64,000 nt of DNA from Brugia malayi (Eukaryota; Nematoda; Chromadorea; Rhabditida; Onchocercidae), in the NCBI RefSeq assembly GCF_000002995.4, contig NW_025062478.1, positions 11,962,001-12,026,000 on the forward strand, in the 5' to 3' direction. The notes under the pieces were generated by a model. It had not been told where the DNA came from, made no database searches, and saw only the letters and a list, made by a program, of their open reading frames with translations. Position 1 is the first letter of the stretch; each line of letters opens with the position of its first letter. Below are positions 22,686-35,400 of this stretch, piece after piece. The position numbers were made by a program, and so were the translations under genes.

Positions 22686-23361
22686 GTCCTACATAGAAAG
22701 ACTTAAGACATTAAATAAAATTGTTATTTAAGCAACAGTTATTCTGCGAATAGCAGTAGGATAATTTTAGACAATTAACTTATTATTTGATGAATTAATT
22801 GAAGTCAAAGAAACTGAAACGACAAGTGTTGAGAAGTTTAAAACAATTTATACTTAAAGTTTTATTCTGCTTTTAATAGAAATAATGGATCCGAGCATGC
22901 AATAGAAACCTCATAAAATAATATCAAAAAGTAAACAGAATCAATAAAATATATTAATGAAAGTTATAGAAATAAAATTGAAAAAATAAAAGTGGTTATA
23001 TTGAAATTTAAAAATTCATACAGAAAATTTTTTACAATTAGATTCTTACAAATAAAATTTCTTACAATTAGATGCTTACAGTTAGATCCATTATTTCTAC
23101 TAAAAGCAGAATAAAACTTTAAGTATAAATTGTTTTATATTTCTCAACACTTGTCGTTTCAACACTTGTCGATTGCAGTATTTCATGAAATATCATCAAA
23201 AGATTAATTACCTTTGTTGTATTGGTAACAAATTTGATAGCATAACGAGGATTATCCCTCAATCGTTGTAGAGCTGCTGGAACTCCCGCAATACAAATAT
23301 CGTCAATATGTAGCGTTCCGGACAAATCAATTAGTACAGCAATGCGTCCAACTGATACCAT
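21266..23361 (-). CDS. HDHD2: HDHD2-like HAD-family phosphatase, 262 aa
   Basis: Five exons: 23361-23212, 22545-22386, 22244-22036, 21853-21676, 21357-21266; phases agree and the length matches animal HDHD2 (about 260 aa). HAD motif I is DLSGT at 12-16, with D12 as nucleophile. The usual second Asp is Ser14, as is typical of this subfamily. Motif II is FVTNTTK, motif III is VGKPERAFF (K179), and motif IV is MIGDDVRDD (206-211). The C2-type cap carries EIFTSL, VVVGLAP, HKGRYYK and [12 protein letters not shown]. It is a probable soluble Mg2+-dependent phosphatase; substrate unknown (LHPP is the nearest relative with known activity). The gene stands alone between a convergent kinase and an upstream GATAA array. 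Confidence 0.96.
22656..22681. repeat. (TA)n microsatellite
   Basis: A pure TA run in intron 1 of the HAD gene. Confidence 0.95.
22815..23161. repeat. 75-bp inverted repeat in HAD intron 1
   Basis: Arms 22815-22889 and 23087-23161 are reverse complements at about 72 of 75 positions and enclose a 197-bp spacer. The spacer contains short direct repeats (CTTACAATTAGAT type). The layout suits a small non-autonomous DNA element (MITE) or a hairpin. No clear target-site duplication was seen. Confidence 0.9.
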
Positions 23362-23611
23362 TTCAACACGATCAAATTACCTACGTTTGATTATAGGAGT
23401 TACGTCAATATAAAAAATACGTGGTTCACGTTAGATCAGTTATATGTAACTAAGATGAGATCATTTATAATAAAGTATGAAATCATTGAATGATAACGTG
23501 AAATTTGTAAATTTTAACAATCGTTTTCAACTAAGCATTGAAATGATGATTTAGCCAATATTTTAATCTAAAAGAGTTTTATCGAAAGAAATAATAACGA
23601 AATGACAATTG

Positions 23612-23860
23612 ACCAATACTAGTGCTAAAGACGATCACGAGATGATAACTGATCAATACTAGTGCCAAAGACGATCACGAGATGATAACTGATAAATACT
23701 AATGATATTAACCAAAGACGATCACGAGATGATAACTGATAAATACTAATGATATTAACCAAAGACGATCACGAGGTGATAACTGATAAACACTAATGAT
23801 ATTAACCAAAGACGATCACGAGGTGATAACTGATAAACACTAATGATATTAACCAAAGAG
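23612..23860. repeat. 40/47-bp minisatellite rich in TGATAA, upstream of HAD gene
   Basis: Units contain AAAGACGATCACGAGATGATAACTGATAA-type sequence, recognisable at 23627, 23667, 23714, 23761, 23808 and 23855. The first interval is 40 bp and the later ones 47 bp. About nine TGATAA sites fall inside, and another follows at about 23872. It lies 250-500 bp upstream of the HAD start. Confidence 0.92.
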
Positions 23861-23869
23861 ACCGATCGA

Positions 23870-24160
23870 ACTGATAACCGACCAGTACTAATATGAACAG
23901 TACCAATCCTACGGGAACACTGAGCAGAAGGAACAGTGCTTTTCGCGCAATGAGAAAGCGATGTCACAAAATTTCAATAGTCGCCACATTGTCAAAATAG
24001 TGTGCTAATGAATGAGAGAGCCGAGAAGTGAGTTGGAAGCGGAAAGCATCGATGAAGTCCAGTGTGTAAATACAACACTGAGCCCTAGGCTTGCTGGCCT
24101 AGTGGCTGAGTACTGGGGATAAGTATTGCTGGTACTTTGGTGCGTCTTAGGTCGTATGAG
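23870..24160. other. GC-richer island with three adjacent hairpins
   Basis: This stretch is much less AT-rich than its surroundings. Three consecutive stem-loops can be drawn: CAGTGT/ACACTG (24060-24080), AGCC-CTAGGC/GCCTAG-t-GGCT (24081-24107) and AGTACTGG/CTGGTACT (24109-24136, with G-U pairs). TGGCCTAGTGG at 24095-24105 resembles a Pol III A box, but no good B box follows. It could be a structured ncRNA, a decayed tRNA-derived repeat, or the promoter/5'UTR of the HAD gene. Confidence 0.35.
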
Positions 24161-25982
24161 AATGCAAATATATTACTGCTATTGTTATAAAAAGGATAGA
24201 GTAACAAAGGTTGGCGCAAATGTCATTTAGAAATTTAATTGTTATTATGAATTAAATTTGTTGTTACAATGAATTATTACGTCTGTGATTGAAGAGAAAG
24301 TGTTAATCATACATTGCATTATTTGTAGATATAATAATTGATTAATAATTACATTAATCAATTAAACAGTAATAAATCAATTATATCATATGTGAAAATT
24401 ATTCAGTAAAGAACAAAAAAGCAATAATATTGCATGAATAATTTCTATCGCAGAATATTAATCCCAACTAAGAAAATTGAATTTGGATATAATAAAATAA
24501 AAAAATTAAGAAGTCGAAAATGTTGAAATGATATCACAGGGCTGTTTTTCCCTCTGATATATAAAGTAATAGTTGTCATAAAAATGTAAAATACTTTGTG
24601 TTTTGTGCCTGATTTTTATATTTTTAAAAGTTTTTCTCACTCTTTCCCCTCTTTTTTCTCATATCAAATCCTTAACGAAATCTATTGCACACAAATGAAG
24701 TAGTTTTTGTTAACCTCGCAAAAATTTATTTTATTTGATTTCTTTGAACAAAAACAATTCTTCAATTTGGGAGATCAATTCAAATGTAAGCTTTGTTGCA
24801 GTCTTTTTTTCCATCCTGATCATGTATATTTTCCTTAATAAACCATTTTAGAATTAGCAGCACTTTTTGAATGAATTTTTAGAATTTATTAAGATGAGGT
24901 ACGAGGTACAGATGTTAGGATTGTTATATTTAACTTTAAGACCAACCGCTGTGAAGAAATCTGCGACATTTCCATTCCTTGAATTTCAGAAATAAAATTA
25001 TAGATTTGCATATGAACGCAGACAATTCATGATTTCAAAATTTAATAGCCTATAATTCTCAGCCACAGCCTTCTTACTATGCGTCCTGCTATTTTAATTC
25101 TATTTATCTATTGATATAAGCATATGCATATATTCATACGTAAGACTCTTTCATTATTGGCTTGATTTTTTTTTTTTTGAAAGAATGAGTGAGTCATTTA
25201 TTTAAATGTGATAAATTAAAAAAATAGAACTATCGAGTGCAGTCGATTGATATACAATACACTAAGTTAAAATATGCTAATGATAGGTAAAAACATTGGT
25301 GAAACAGCCATAATATTATCTTCAATGTAAACTATCATTTTAAAAAATTGAAGGATGATAGCTTCCATTCTTATATACTGATAATATATAAGAAGATTCA
25401 AAATCTCTCTTCAACAATTTAAAAAGTACCCATTAACTTTTACTTATTAACAAAAATAGTTTATCGCGTAATACAATACAGGTTTCATTTTATACGTTTA
25501 TACAGTAGAATAATGGATTTTAACTTTAAAGAAGAAATATTTTCGGAAATTCTTTACATTTCGAGAATTTATAATAAAATTGCATGATAGCGCTTCGCCT
25601 CTTTAAAATGAACAATCATCTTTCATAAACATAATAAAATGCTTAAAAAAAAAAAAAATATTGCAATTGATCAGAAGTAATATATATATATAGCAAGAAA
25701 TTATATATACAACGAAAAAGCTAAACAGAAATCATAGCAAAAACATTAAAATTAATCCATTGCAGAATGAATCAGTCTTCTTTTTTCTTTTTTGCATCAC
25801 TATTAACATGCATATCAAATATATATAGCAAGAAAAAGAGCTATAAATAATTTCAATAGCTTATTCCAGAACAACGTATACCTTATAAATTAACATCTCA
25901 AACATGTCAAGTTTTATTTTAAGTTGAAAGTGATTCAAAAATGCAATAATATTTCATTAACAACTCGAAGTAGTATTTCATC
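24161..25982. other. intergenic, no gene seen
   Basis: AT-rich DNA between the HAD upstream region and the myosin stop codon, so it includes the myosin 3'UTR. No recognisable domain or phase-consistent exon chain was found. Confidence 0.5.
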
Positions 25983-28900
25983 CTATAATAACTTACAAAT
26001 TGCTTGCAAATGCAAACATGTGGGTAACGATAATGTTTCCAGGTTAAAATCCGAATAAACAAATGGTTCAGAATTGAAAGGTGTTAAATAAGTACCCATC
26101 ATAATCAGCGTATTCTGAAACATATTTTATGTTTATCGATAAAATATATAAGAATTTCAATGTGTAACAATTCAAAGTTTCTGAATTTAAAACTATATTA
26201 CGCTTATCAGTTTACTGAATTTTGAGAGAGAGAAAAAAAAAAGACTTACAATATCAGCATCTGTTCCACCATTTGCTCTTGTTCTGGCATTTAACCTTTC
26301 AGAAACTTTAATTAGAAAATCAGGACTCAATCGTCTTTCTTCAAAGCCATCCGTTGGAGCATAATGTTGCAATATTGCCATCACCTGCAATTGAAGTCAC
26401 TAATAGCACTGGTCAAGAAATGCATCACATTGAATGGGTATGCCTATAGTGAAAATTATATTCATCAAATATATACATTATAAAAAATTACTAAAATATA
26501 TGGTGAAACTTTATCACAAGTATTCGTAAAACTTTATCACAAGATAGCGCAATTAATTTTTAATCGGAATACTGATAAAAGATGCAATTGCATTTATTAT
26601 TGTATTTGGATAAATATAAAAAGATAATTTAAGTAATACTACAAGAACTACGGTAATTGAACAGTTGATCTTCAAAAGTTTTTAATTAATTTGTAAGGTA
26701 ATATGTGTGTTCGTATTACAATCTTTAGCTTTTTTATTCAATAATTATAAGTTGAATTAAATCATGCATGGCATTGAATAGAAAGCTTCTACTCAACAAA
26801 AATTCTTCAAAATTAAGGCTAAATTAAAGAGGTCCCAGCTCACCTGTTTTGGCTTCAATTTTGAGGTCATCTCACCACATAAAGTGTCCAAATTTGATTC
26901 ATCTTTTTTAGATTGCAGCAAATGAGATGCTTGCACCAACGGTTCTAAAGTTTCACGATGTGCAGATAGTCCATTTGCAGAAAGCCATGACTGCACTTCG
27001 GTAACATTATGTCTGGAATGTTGAATTAAAGTTAATGATTGTCTTTGAAGAAGTTAAATTTAGTGTAGCATATAAATACAAAAACAAAGTTATAATTTTT
27101 TATGATATGCATCATTTTACTTAATTTACCGATTAAATAATTGCTAAATTATAATTTTATTTAATTAAATTAGAATCTACTTGATTTGTATAGCTTTTTC
27201 GAAATTGCATAATTCTTTTCTAAACATCAAATGATTTAATGCTAGTGCACAAATCCAGTAGGTCATTTGTCCGAACACTTGTCCTAATAGCACAGAATCT
27301 GCTCCATATACTTTGAGTTTGTTTTGAATGAAATTTAGCTGAAAAAGGATGAATGAAAGTATAACCATACGTGATTTAAACCATTAAATTCATAGCAAAA
27401 GAAGCTTATTGATTGATTTCATTTTAAAAATTAATACAAAATGTAAAACTATTTGAATATGTAATTCATTCTGAAGTTAGCTTATAAAATGAACAATACT
27501 AACTAATTCAATTAAATCATCTAAAGCACGCTGTGAACTTTGCTCCTTCATTGACCGTCGTCGTTCATTATTCTCTACGCTGATACCATTCATCATCTTT
27601 TGACTCGATTCATGTTGCAATATAGCAGGAACTATCAAATAAGAGCTATTTATTGAGTTAAAAAAAAAAAAAAAAAAAATTAGTCATGAAATTTTAAAAT
27701 ATTACAAAAAAAAAAAAAAAGTTTTTATCTTGAAAAATTAACCTATTTTTGGTGAAAGTACTGGTTCAATAGATCGTTTTAAAAGATTTTGAAATGATTC
27801 TTCAACACGAGCACGAAGTTGATTTCGTAAAGGACTTAGATCAAAATTTTGCATTCGCTGATTATTTTGCTTTTCAGAATTGGCCATAGACCATTCCTGA
27901 AAAAAAGGAACAAAATCACTGAAATTCTCATCCAACAAAATAATTGTCTCTATATTTAAAAGAACTGAAAACAATTATTTGAAAAATCCTTATTATATCA
28001 CAAAAAAAAAAAAAAAAAAAAGAAAAATTTTTTTTTCAAATTTATTGCACAATGCCTTACATTGTTATTTTCACCGCTGTACTGTCGTAAAAGATTTAAT
28101 AAACGCCACGAATTAACCAACCATAATGATAATACATCCATATCATTTGAATGCTAAAAATGACAGTAAGATGAGAGTTAGAAATAGCACTAAAATTGAT
28201 TATGTTTCAAAAATGTTAGCAAGAATGCTTAATTAGACAAAAGCTAGAATTTAATAAAAATTATAATATAGCAAATGTAAATAAATAATGACTTATTTGC
28301 TATTTATTTGAAACGATACAAACAGATCTTAGTATTTTTCAAGTTTTCTGTTCAATATTTCTCTGTCATCGCCAAAAAAATCAGAATTCAGAAAAAAGAA
28401 ATTAAAATTTAAAAAATGATAGTGCTGCAATTACGTCTTTCTCTAACTCATAAGGACAAATAATTATCATATCAGAGCAATTATCATATCAGAATGTTAC
28501 ATAGTATAGATGTAATAAAATCTTAAATGATAACGAACTGATAATGTATCCTTCAGCACTATATGAATAGCTGAAAATAAACCAGTAAGACCAGCTTCGT
28601 CTTTGATATGATCATAGTATCGGAAGGCTGCAAGCAGAAGATATGCCGGCAAGCAAGGTGTTAAGAGACGAGCAAGTCGTGGTTTCAAATCTGTAAGCTA
28701 ATATAAATTTGGCAGATTTAAATCAACTAAACATTTGTTTGTTTTTTGTTTTTTGTTTTTTTTATTTTTTGCTCCGAAAATTTCAGGAAATATAATAAAA
28801 AATACTAGAAAGTTATAGGAGTGAAAATGAAGAAATAATAAAATACCCTAAACTTTTTTGAAATCTGAAAATTCACAGAGAAAATGTCTTGCGATTCAAT

Positions 28901-29444
28901 ATGACATACTTGAAGTACAAGCTTAAATTGAGTCCAATGAATAACATTCCTTTTTTAAAGTTTAAAAACTTAAAACTTTTAATCTTGCTTAATAAAATAG
29001 AACTTACCACAAACAAGTATTCTTGTGAATTCTGGTACATTAAAAACTTCTAGAAGTGAAGAATGTTCAACATTATCTTTCTTTAGCATTTCCAAACGAA
29101 TGATATCTGCATCAGAGGCATTATCTGAAATAATAAAAATCTTTTAAAATATTTGTTTCATTGAATAACTACTGAAACTACCAAAATATCAATCATTAGT
29201 CATAAATCATTAGCATTCATTAGCTAAAAGTCCGATATTTACTCTACTGTCAAAAATTTGGTAATTTCCGCTCACAATAACTTCTATGGTATATTGTAGC
29301 TTAAAATTTCCAAAATGCATAACTAATCAAAAAGACTGATTAAATTTAACCAAGTGAAAAAGTGATTCGTCCGGAAGAGCCACGTAATTGTGCTCTCACT
29401 TCGGACAGTTCATCGGACTGTCGATTGATTTTGTCTTGTAAACT
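25983..29444 (-). other. hum-2: myosin V globular tail (dilute domain), exons 31-40
   Basis: Exons: 29444-29351, 29124-29008, 28690-28539, 28153-28061, 27896-27743, 27631-27504, 27338-27181, 27012-26844, 26384-26250, 26114-25983. [19 protein letters not shown] opens the cargo-binding tail. [39 protein letters not shown] and [24 protein letters not shown] blocks are characteristic of the dilute domain. The tail binds cargo adaptors and folds back on the head to inhibit it. Confidence 0.95.
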
Positions 29445-32400
29445 CTAAAACATATACAAAAAATTAATCAAATAAAAAATAAGAAAAAAAAAATTCAAAA
29501 ATTTCCTAAAATTCGTATGATTCATATGAAACTAAAATCAATTTAATTTAATTAAAATCCAACTATGCTAGATTATAATATTCAAATTAATTAATTCAAA
29601 TAACTGTTTTTTACATACGCAGTTTCGAAAATTCCTTAATTCTTTTGTTTAATAATGCAGCAATAAACAACTTAAAACAACTCAATAAAAATAAACGTTT
29701 ACGATTTCTTCTTCTTCTTCTTCAAGGATCAAAATTGAATATGTATAATCTATTATGTTTAATATACCAAATTCTCAGATGCCAACTGATTCAGTTGTTG
29801 ATGAATATCAGATAATGTTTCTTTTGTCGAATGACTGTCATCCGTCGATTTCTGCAATTATTTTTATACATAGCTATTTTTTAAGTTACCAAATTTTATT
29901 AAAAATATATTTTCAAATTTTTTATTTTCCAAGCATCAACTTGATTACAATTTTTTTTTTTTACTCAATTTTAATTACATTATATTACAATTTTATAGCT
30001 AAATGTACATTTTTTTTTTCTTCCTGAATGAAAATTGAAAAGGTAAGTAGCTAGGAGATATTCGTAAATTTCGTGAAATTTAAAAAAAATTTGAAAACTT
30101 TCGTTACATATCAGATAATTTATTGCGTACACTTATACTGTATGCAAAATATCGAATAAAGTATCATTAATTAAGTGATTAATTAATCCATAACATATAA
30201 ATATTTAATGTTGTGACACAATTTAAATGTCTGTCACAATTTAAGCCATACAAAATTTTCTAAAATAAACTTTTTTAAGTGCAAAATCTTCACTTACACT
30301 TCTGGAATGCGATAGAATATCACCATCGATATCATCAATGGGAAAGGTAAGTTGATAAAAATCAGATAAAGAAGACAGACGACTCAAATGATGATTCGAA
30401 GAGAAATACATGAAGACAGTCGTCAAGTAATTCAAATAATTATAATTTCTTTTCAAATTCTCTCATACATAACACATCATCAAACAGTGAGAATAGCATG
30501 AATGATAACTGAATTGCTTATCATTTAAATCTATAAAAATAATAAATATCTATTAAACTTATATATTTTATTAAAAAATTGAAAATCGCAATTTAATTTA
30601 ATAAGGTAAAATGAGTTTTTGTTTGAAAATGATTACATTTATAAAATATTTGTCGAAAGAACCTGTTTAAATAACCTATTCAAAATTCTTATTTTGAAGA
30701 TAAATTTTAAAATTATGCTAAACAATATCAATCATAATATTTATGACAAATAATATTAATCATTATAGCTATATCTATGAGTAAAAAGTAAAAAAAAAAA
30801 AAAAAAAAAAAATGATAGATAAGCTATTGCTTCTTCAAATAATGTATTCGTGGCACGGATATCTACAATTTTTACTCAAACTTAAAAATATGAATCAAAT
30901 AGAATAAATGATCTTATAAACGAAATAAATCAGAAAGGAAATTATGCGATAAGATTGATAAAATGAAACTTAATAAAATATAATGAAATTTTAAAAGTGG
31001 TATAAGAAATAATAGAGTAAGTAGTTATTTCTTAAATAGTTATACTAAAATGAAAACTGATAGATAAACTTATTAAACAGACATCTTCTATTACATCATA
31101 TCAACAAGATAATGAAGAAGAATTGAGTTACTGAAGAAGATGAATGATGTTGACATAAACAACATAGTATTTTCAACTTGACTGAATCCATGTATTCGTG
31201 TATAATTACTGTCACATGATGATGACCTATTTAATTGTCACTTGCACTATAGTAGTTCATCTATTCGTTCAATATGTTAACAGATTAGAGGAAAGTAATG
31301 TTATGTCTATCAAAATGATTTTACCTTTATAATAGCTCTCTTGTAATTCTCTCTTCTCTCTCTCTCCCTCTCTCAGTCTTTCTCTTTCTTTCAAATTCTT
31401 AAAGAAAAACTAAATGAAAGTACTAAAACTTAATAAATTTCTATAATAAGGTGGGATTTTTTTTTTTTTTTTAAATTATAAATAATAATATGAAGCTAAG
31501 ATATAATTACTATGTTTTTAAATTATAATGTGATAGAGGATGTGGTAAAAATTTTTAATGTCAACAAAAGTGCTAATATAGGTTTATATTAAAATAAAAA
31601 TAGAGAAACAGTTGTATGCAGCATTTAAGGGAAGTTATTTACAACTAAAGAGAGAGACAGAGAAGCATTTTTATTTATTATGAAAAAGTATATGAAATGA
31701 TAGGTACTTAATTACTCGATGTAAACTCAACTCTAATGACATTTCCATTTCTATATTCGATCATCAATTAGTCTTTTTAACAAAATAAGCTTAATGTATT
31801 GTTTTGAAGATAAATGCAGTGAACAATAATGTAATGATGTAATGTGGAAATAATTTCTCATTAATTATAAACTATTCAATAATCTTTGCAACTAGGCCTA
31901 ATGCTTATCATTCTTTTTACATTCTTATATCATTCTTTTACCTCTAATAAATTATTCTTTTTAATTCTTTTTACCTCTAATAAATTCGAAATTATACCAT
32001 TTTAAAATTCAAATCACTCATCTGTACATTCAGATATTATGATTGTAACTATTAATTAATAAAAATGATGCAAAAAAAAAAAATATGAAAAGAGCATGCT
32101 ATAAAGATGATTAAAATATTAATTATTAACTATTAACAAAAATTATATAACAGACATAGTTTAAGAGCACTGTATAATGATTATATCAAAGAATTCATTG
32201 ATACTAGCAGCAAAAATTCAAGGAAATAAATTAAACTAAAAATATAGCATTGAAAAATTATACCCAAAATAATTTTGAACAAAGTAAATCTGATCAGACT
32301 AATCTAATCAAAGAAAGGCAGATAGGTTTATCAGTTAAACACAAAAAATTTTCATTAATATAGCTTAAAAGAGAGGAAAAAAAAAAAACAATGGAAATAA

Positions 32401-35400
32401 ATCAAACGGAAGTGTAGTCATTCGTGAGAAAATTTGATTTGAAAAATGATAGAAATTGAGAAAATTTTAAAGATAAATCATCGATTATGTGAAATTAATT
32501 CATTACAATTAGAAATTTTTATGATTAAAAAAATAAAGATCATAAGAAAAGTGTAATATCAAATGTTTGCATTAAGTTGTAAATAATCTCAAATATATTA
32601 CACTGATAGAAATATTTTAGAGAAATAATTTTGTCATACTTAAAACTCATCTACGTACCTTTACGTAATTACTTCATTTCAAAGAATCATTTTACTACTA
32701 ATCAAAGATTATTTAATCATAAATCTATTCATCACTTCCCAATCTCAGGAAAAAAAATTTCTTCTTTCTCACAGTAAATAACAAACAAAAATTCTGAACA
32801 AAATATTTGAAAAATAAACAGATAACTTAAGATAATTCTTGACAAGGAATTTAACGAAATTTTAAATTTTGATGGATAAACAAAAATAAAAGTAGGAATG
32901 TAGTATGATCTAAAATTTGAAAAATATTCAGAAAAGGGCTATGTTTGAAAACAGAATTAATTTTTAAACAGGATTAAATGCTTTTTTTTTTTTTCTTGAA
33001 TACCTTATAGCTTTATTTTTATTACTTCTATCATAACACTATTATCAGTAATTGATTTAAAAAAAAAAAAAAAAAAAAAAGTTACAATATATTGATAATA
33101 AAGCTACTTAAATGGAACATTTTTGAATAAACTAATTGCGGAAATTTATTATTTTAAATTCAATTTTCCTTTGGCTCTTTTTATTCTGTACATTTTAATA
33201 ATTTTTAAATGTAAAACATGAAAATTTCATAAAATTTGATCAATACATTAAAGAGAAATTGGAAAGAAAATGAAGAAATCAAATGGTTGTTTGAAGAGAA
33301 ATGCTGTAAAAAGGATGAAAAATAGAGATGTATATTAGATGAATGATTATGACAAAGGCAAGAATAATACATGAATAAAACATTTTGAAAGGAAATAGTG
33401 AAAAAGAATAAAATGGAAGAAATCAAATAAAATATCTCTCACTCGCATTTACAATGTTAATAAAATTTAATAAAAGTTATTCATGACAATTGCGCATTTA
33501 TTCGCTCTTTTATGAATGGTATATTGTTGAAATGAATGAAGAGTATTTGGGAAATTTTTATTAATTAGAATAACAGTTATGTATTACAGTTATATATAGT
33601 TTATTACTAAAATACTTATCAAATTTTTTAAATTCTGTCAAGTCTGACTTTAAAAACAAAAAATATTAAAATAAAGAAATATTAAATTAGATAGTATACA
33701 TATTGAAATTTGTTTCATTAATTCATTGATGCTCAAAATTTCAGTTTAATAAATATTCAATTTTTTAAACATACTCTGTCTTATGTAATAATAATCACTT
33801 GTTTGAAAAGAGAGTTAAGATATATACACTTTAAAATATTTTAAAATTTCAAACTTATGAATGAAATGAGTGTTTAGAGAGATTCGCTACCCATTACTTG
33901 TTATTTTTTACCCATTATACTGGTAGTATGCTATATGTTCAAATAGAAATGATTTGATCAAAATAAAAATCTTGAAATAAATGAAAAAAGTGAAAAAATC
34001 TATTTCTATTTGAAATTTACCTTTTTACCTCAGGAATTTCAGATGCTTTTTTGAAGCGCAAAAGTTCATGAAAAATTTATGAAACGCAAAAGTTGAATTT
34101 ATGAAGCACCACTTCAACTTTTGCTCCCATCAACTCTTTCACATCTCTTTTCTAATCCCTAATGGTTAATTATGAGAATTAAATTTTATAACAGAAAAAT
34201 TTTTTTAAAAAATTGAAATTATAGAATCAAAAATAAAAAAAAAAAAACTAGGAATTTTTACTGGAATAGAATCATTATAAGGTAACAAATTTCAAAAAAT
34301 GACAAACCAAAATCATTCTATCAGCGTAAACTGAAAATTTTTTAATATTACATTATTATATTTATACATATATAATATATTACTTAGAGGGCAGTGCTTT
34401 GCTTTCAATGCAAATGGAACACATTTTTTTAATCCATCAACAAAAAATAAAAAAAATAAAATAAATAAATAATAATAAAATGAGCTATCGAAGAAAAGGA
34501 AAAAATTTCCTTTTTTTTAATAAATGAAAAAGCAGAGAAAGAGCAAATAAATCGTTGATTAAAAGAAAAAAAAAAATCATCTATATGAGATTATAATGAA
34601 TCAGAAAATTGATAAACTAAAAAAATTAATAAATTATAGGAGTAAATTAATAAATTAATTAAATATATAAAATAAGATGAGAATCAATAAAAGTAGTTCA
34701 TGTTTTGCTTAAAAAAGTCTTTCTAGAAATTTGATGGCAAATTGAAAATGAAAAAAAAAAAAAAAGTACATATTAGAAATGTTTTCCAAAAATTCCAGTT
34801 CTTTCTCTTTTATCCCATTAGATTTAAAATAAAATTACAAAAAGTAGTCATTCCACTAAAACTTGTTGTTGACACACACACACATACATACATACATACA
34901 TACTCATGTATATATATATATATGCATACGTACGTACACAGTTGAGAATTACTAAAATAATTTATTGTATAAAATTTTCAAATTTATTTATATAAAAGGA
35001 TATAATTGCTCAGATATAAGCATTTTTATGAAAGCTGTAGTCAAAAACTGTAACAACAACATTAATACCTAAATCTTTTATTCTTTAAAAGAGACTTAAA
35101 AAAACACAACTTTAAAATTTAACGACACTATTTATAAAATAATTATATTATTTGTTTAAAATTATATAAAGAATAAGGGCTCAATAATATAGTAAATGTG
35201 AGTTGTTCTTCGATATCTTCTACGAATATTTTATAATTAGTTACTATTTCAATCAAAATCTCACTAATAATACAATCCTTAATTCGTGAATTTTATTTAC
35301 TAGGACAATTAACCAAGTTTGGATAAATTAAAATTCTAAATGTTTGCTTACCTTTGAAGTTGTGAATTCATTTAAACGCTGTTCCAATCGCTCAATTTCT

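Noticed and set aside
23755..23967. 70-codon open frame upstream of the HAD gene
   Set aside because: It is translated minisatellite sequence running into the GC-richer island and shows repeated peptide blocks.
24095..24165. tRNA gene suggested by an A-box-like TGGCCTAGTGG
   Set aside because: No B box and no cloverleaf; kept only as part of a possible structured RNA or decayed element.
30298..30411. Cassette exon between coiled-coil exons 29 and 30
   Set aside because: The only plausible acceptor is in the wrong phase after exon 29, while exon 29 joins exon 30 cleanly.
35307..35323. Match of 14/17 to the nematode SL1 leader core (AATTAACCAAGTTTGGA)
   Set aside because: The key 3' part and the GT donor expected after the leader are missing and no SL RNA fold follows; it lies inside a myosin intron.
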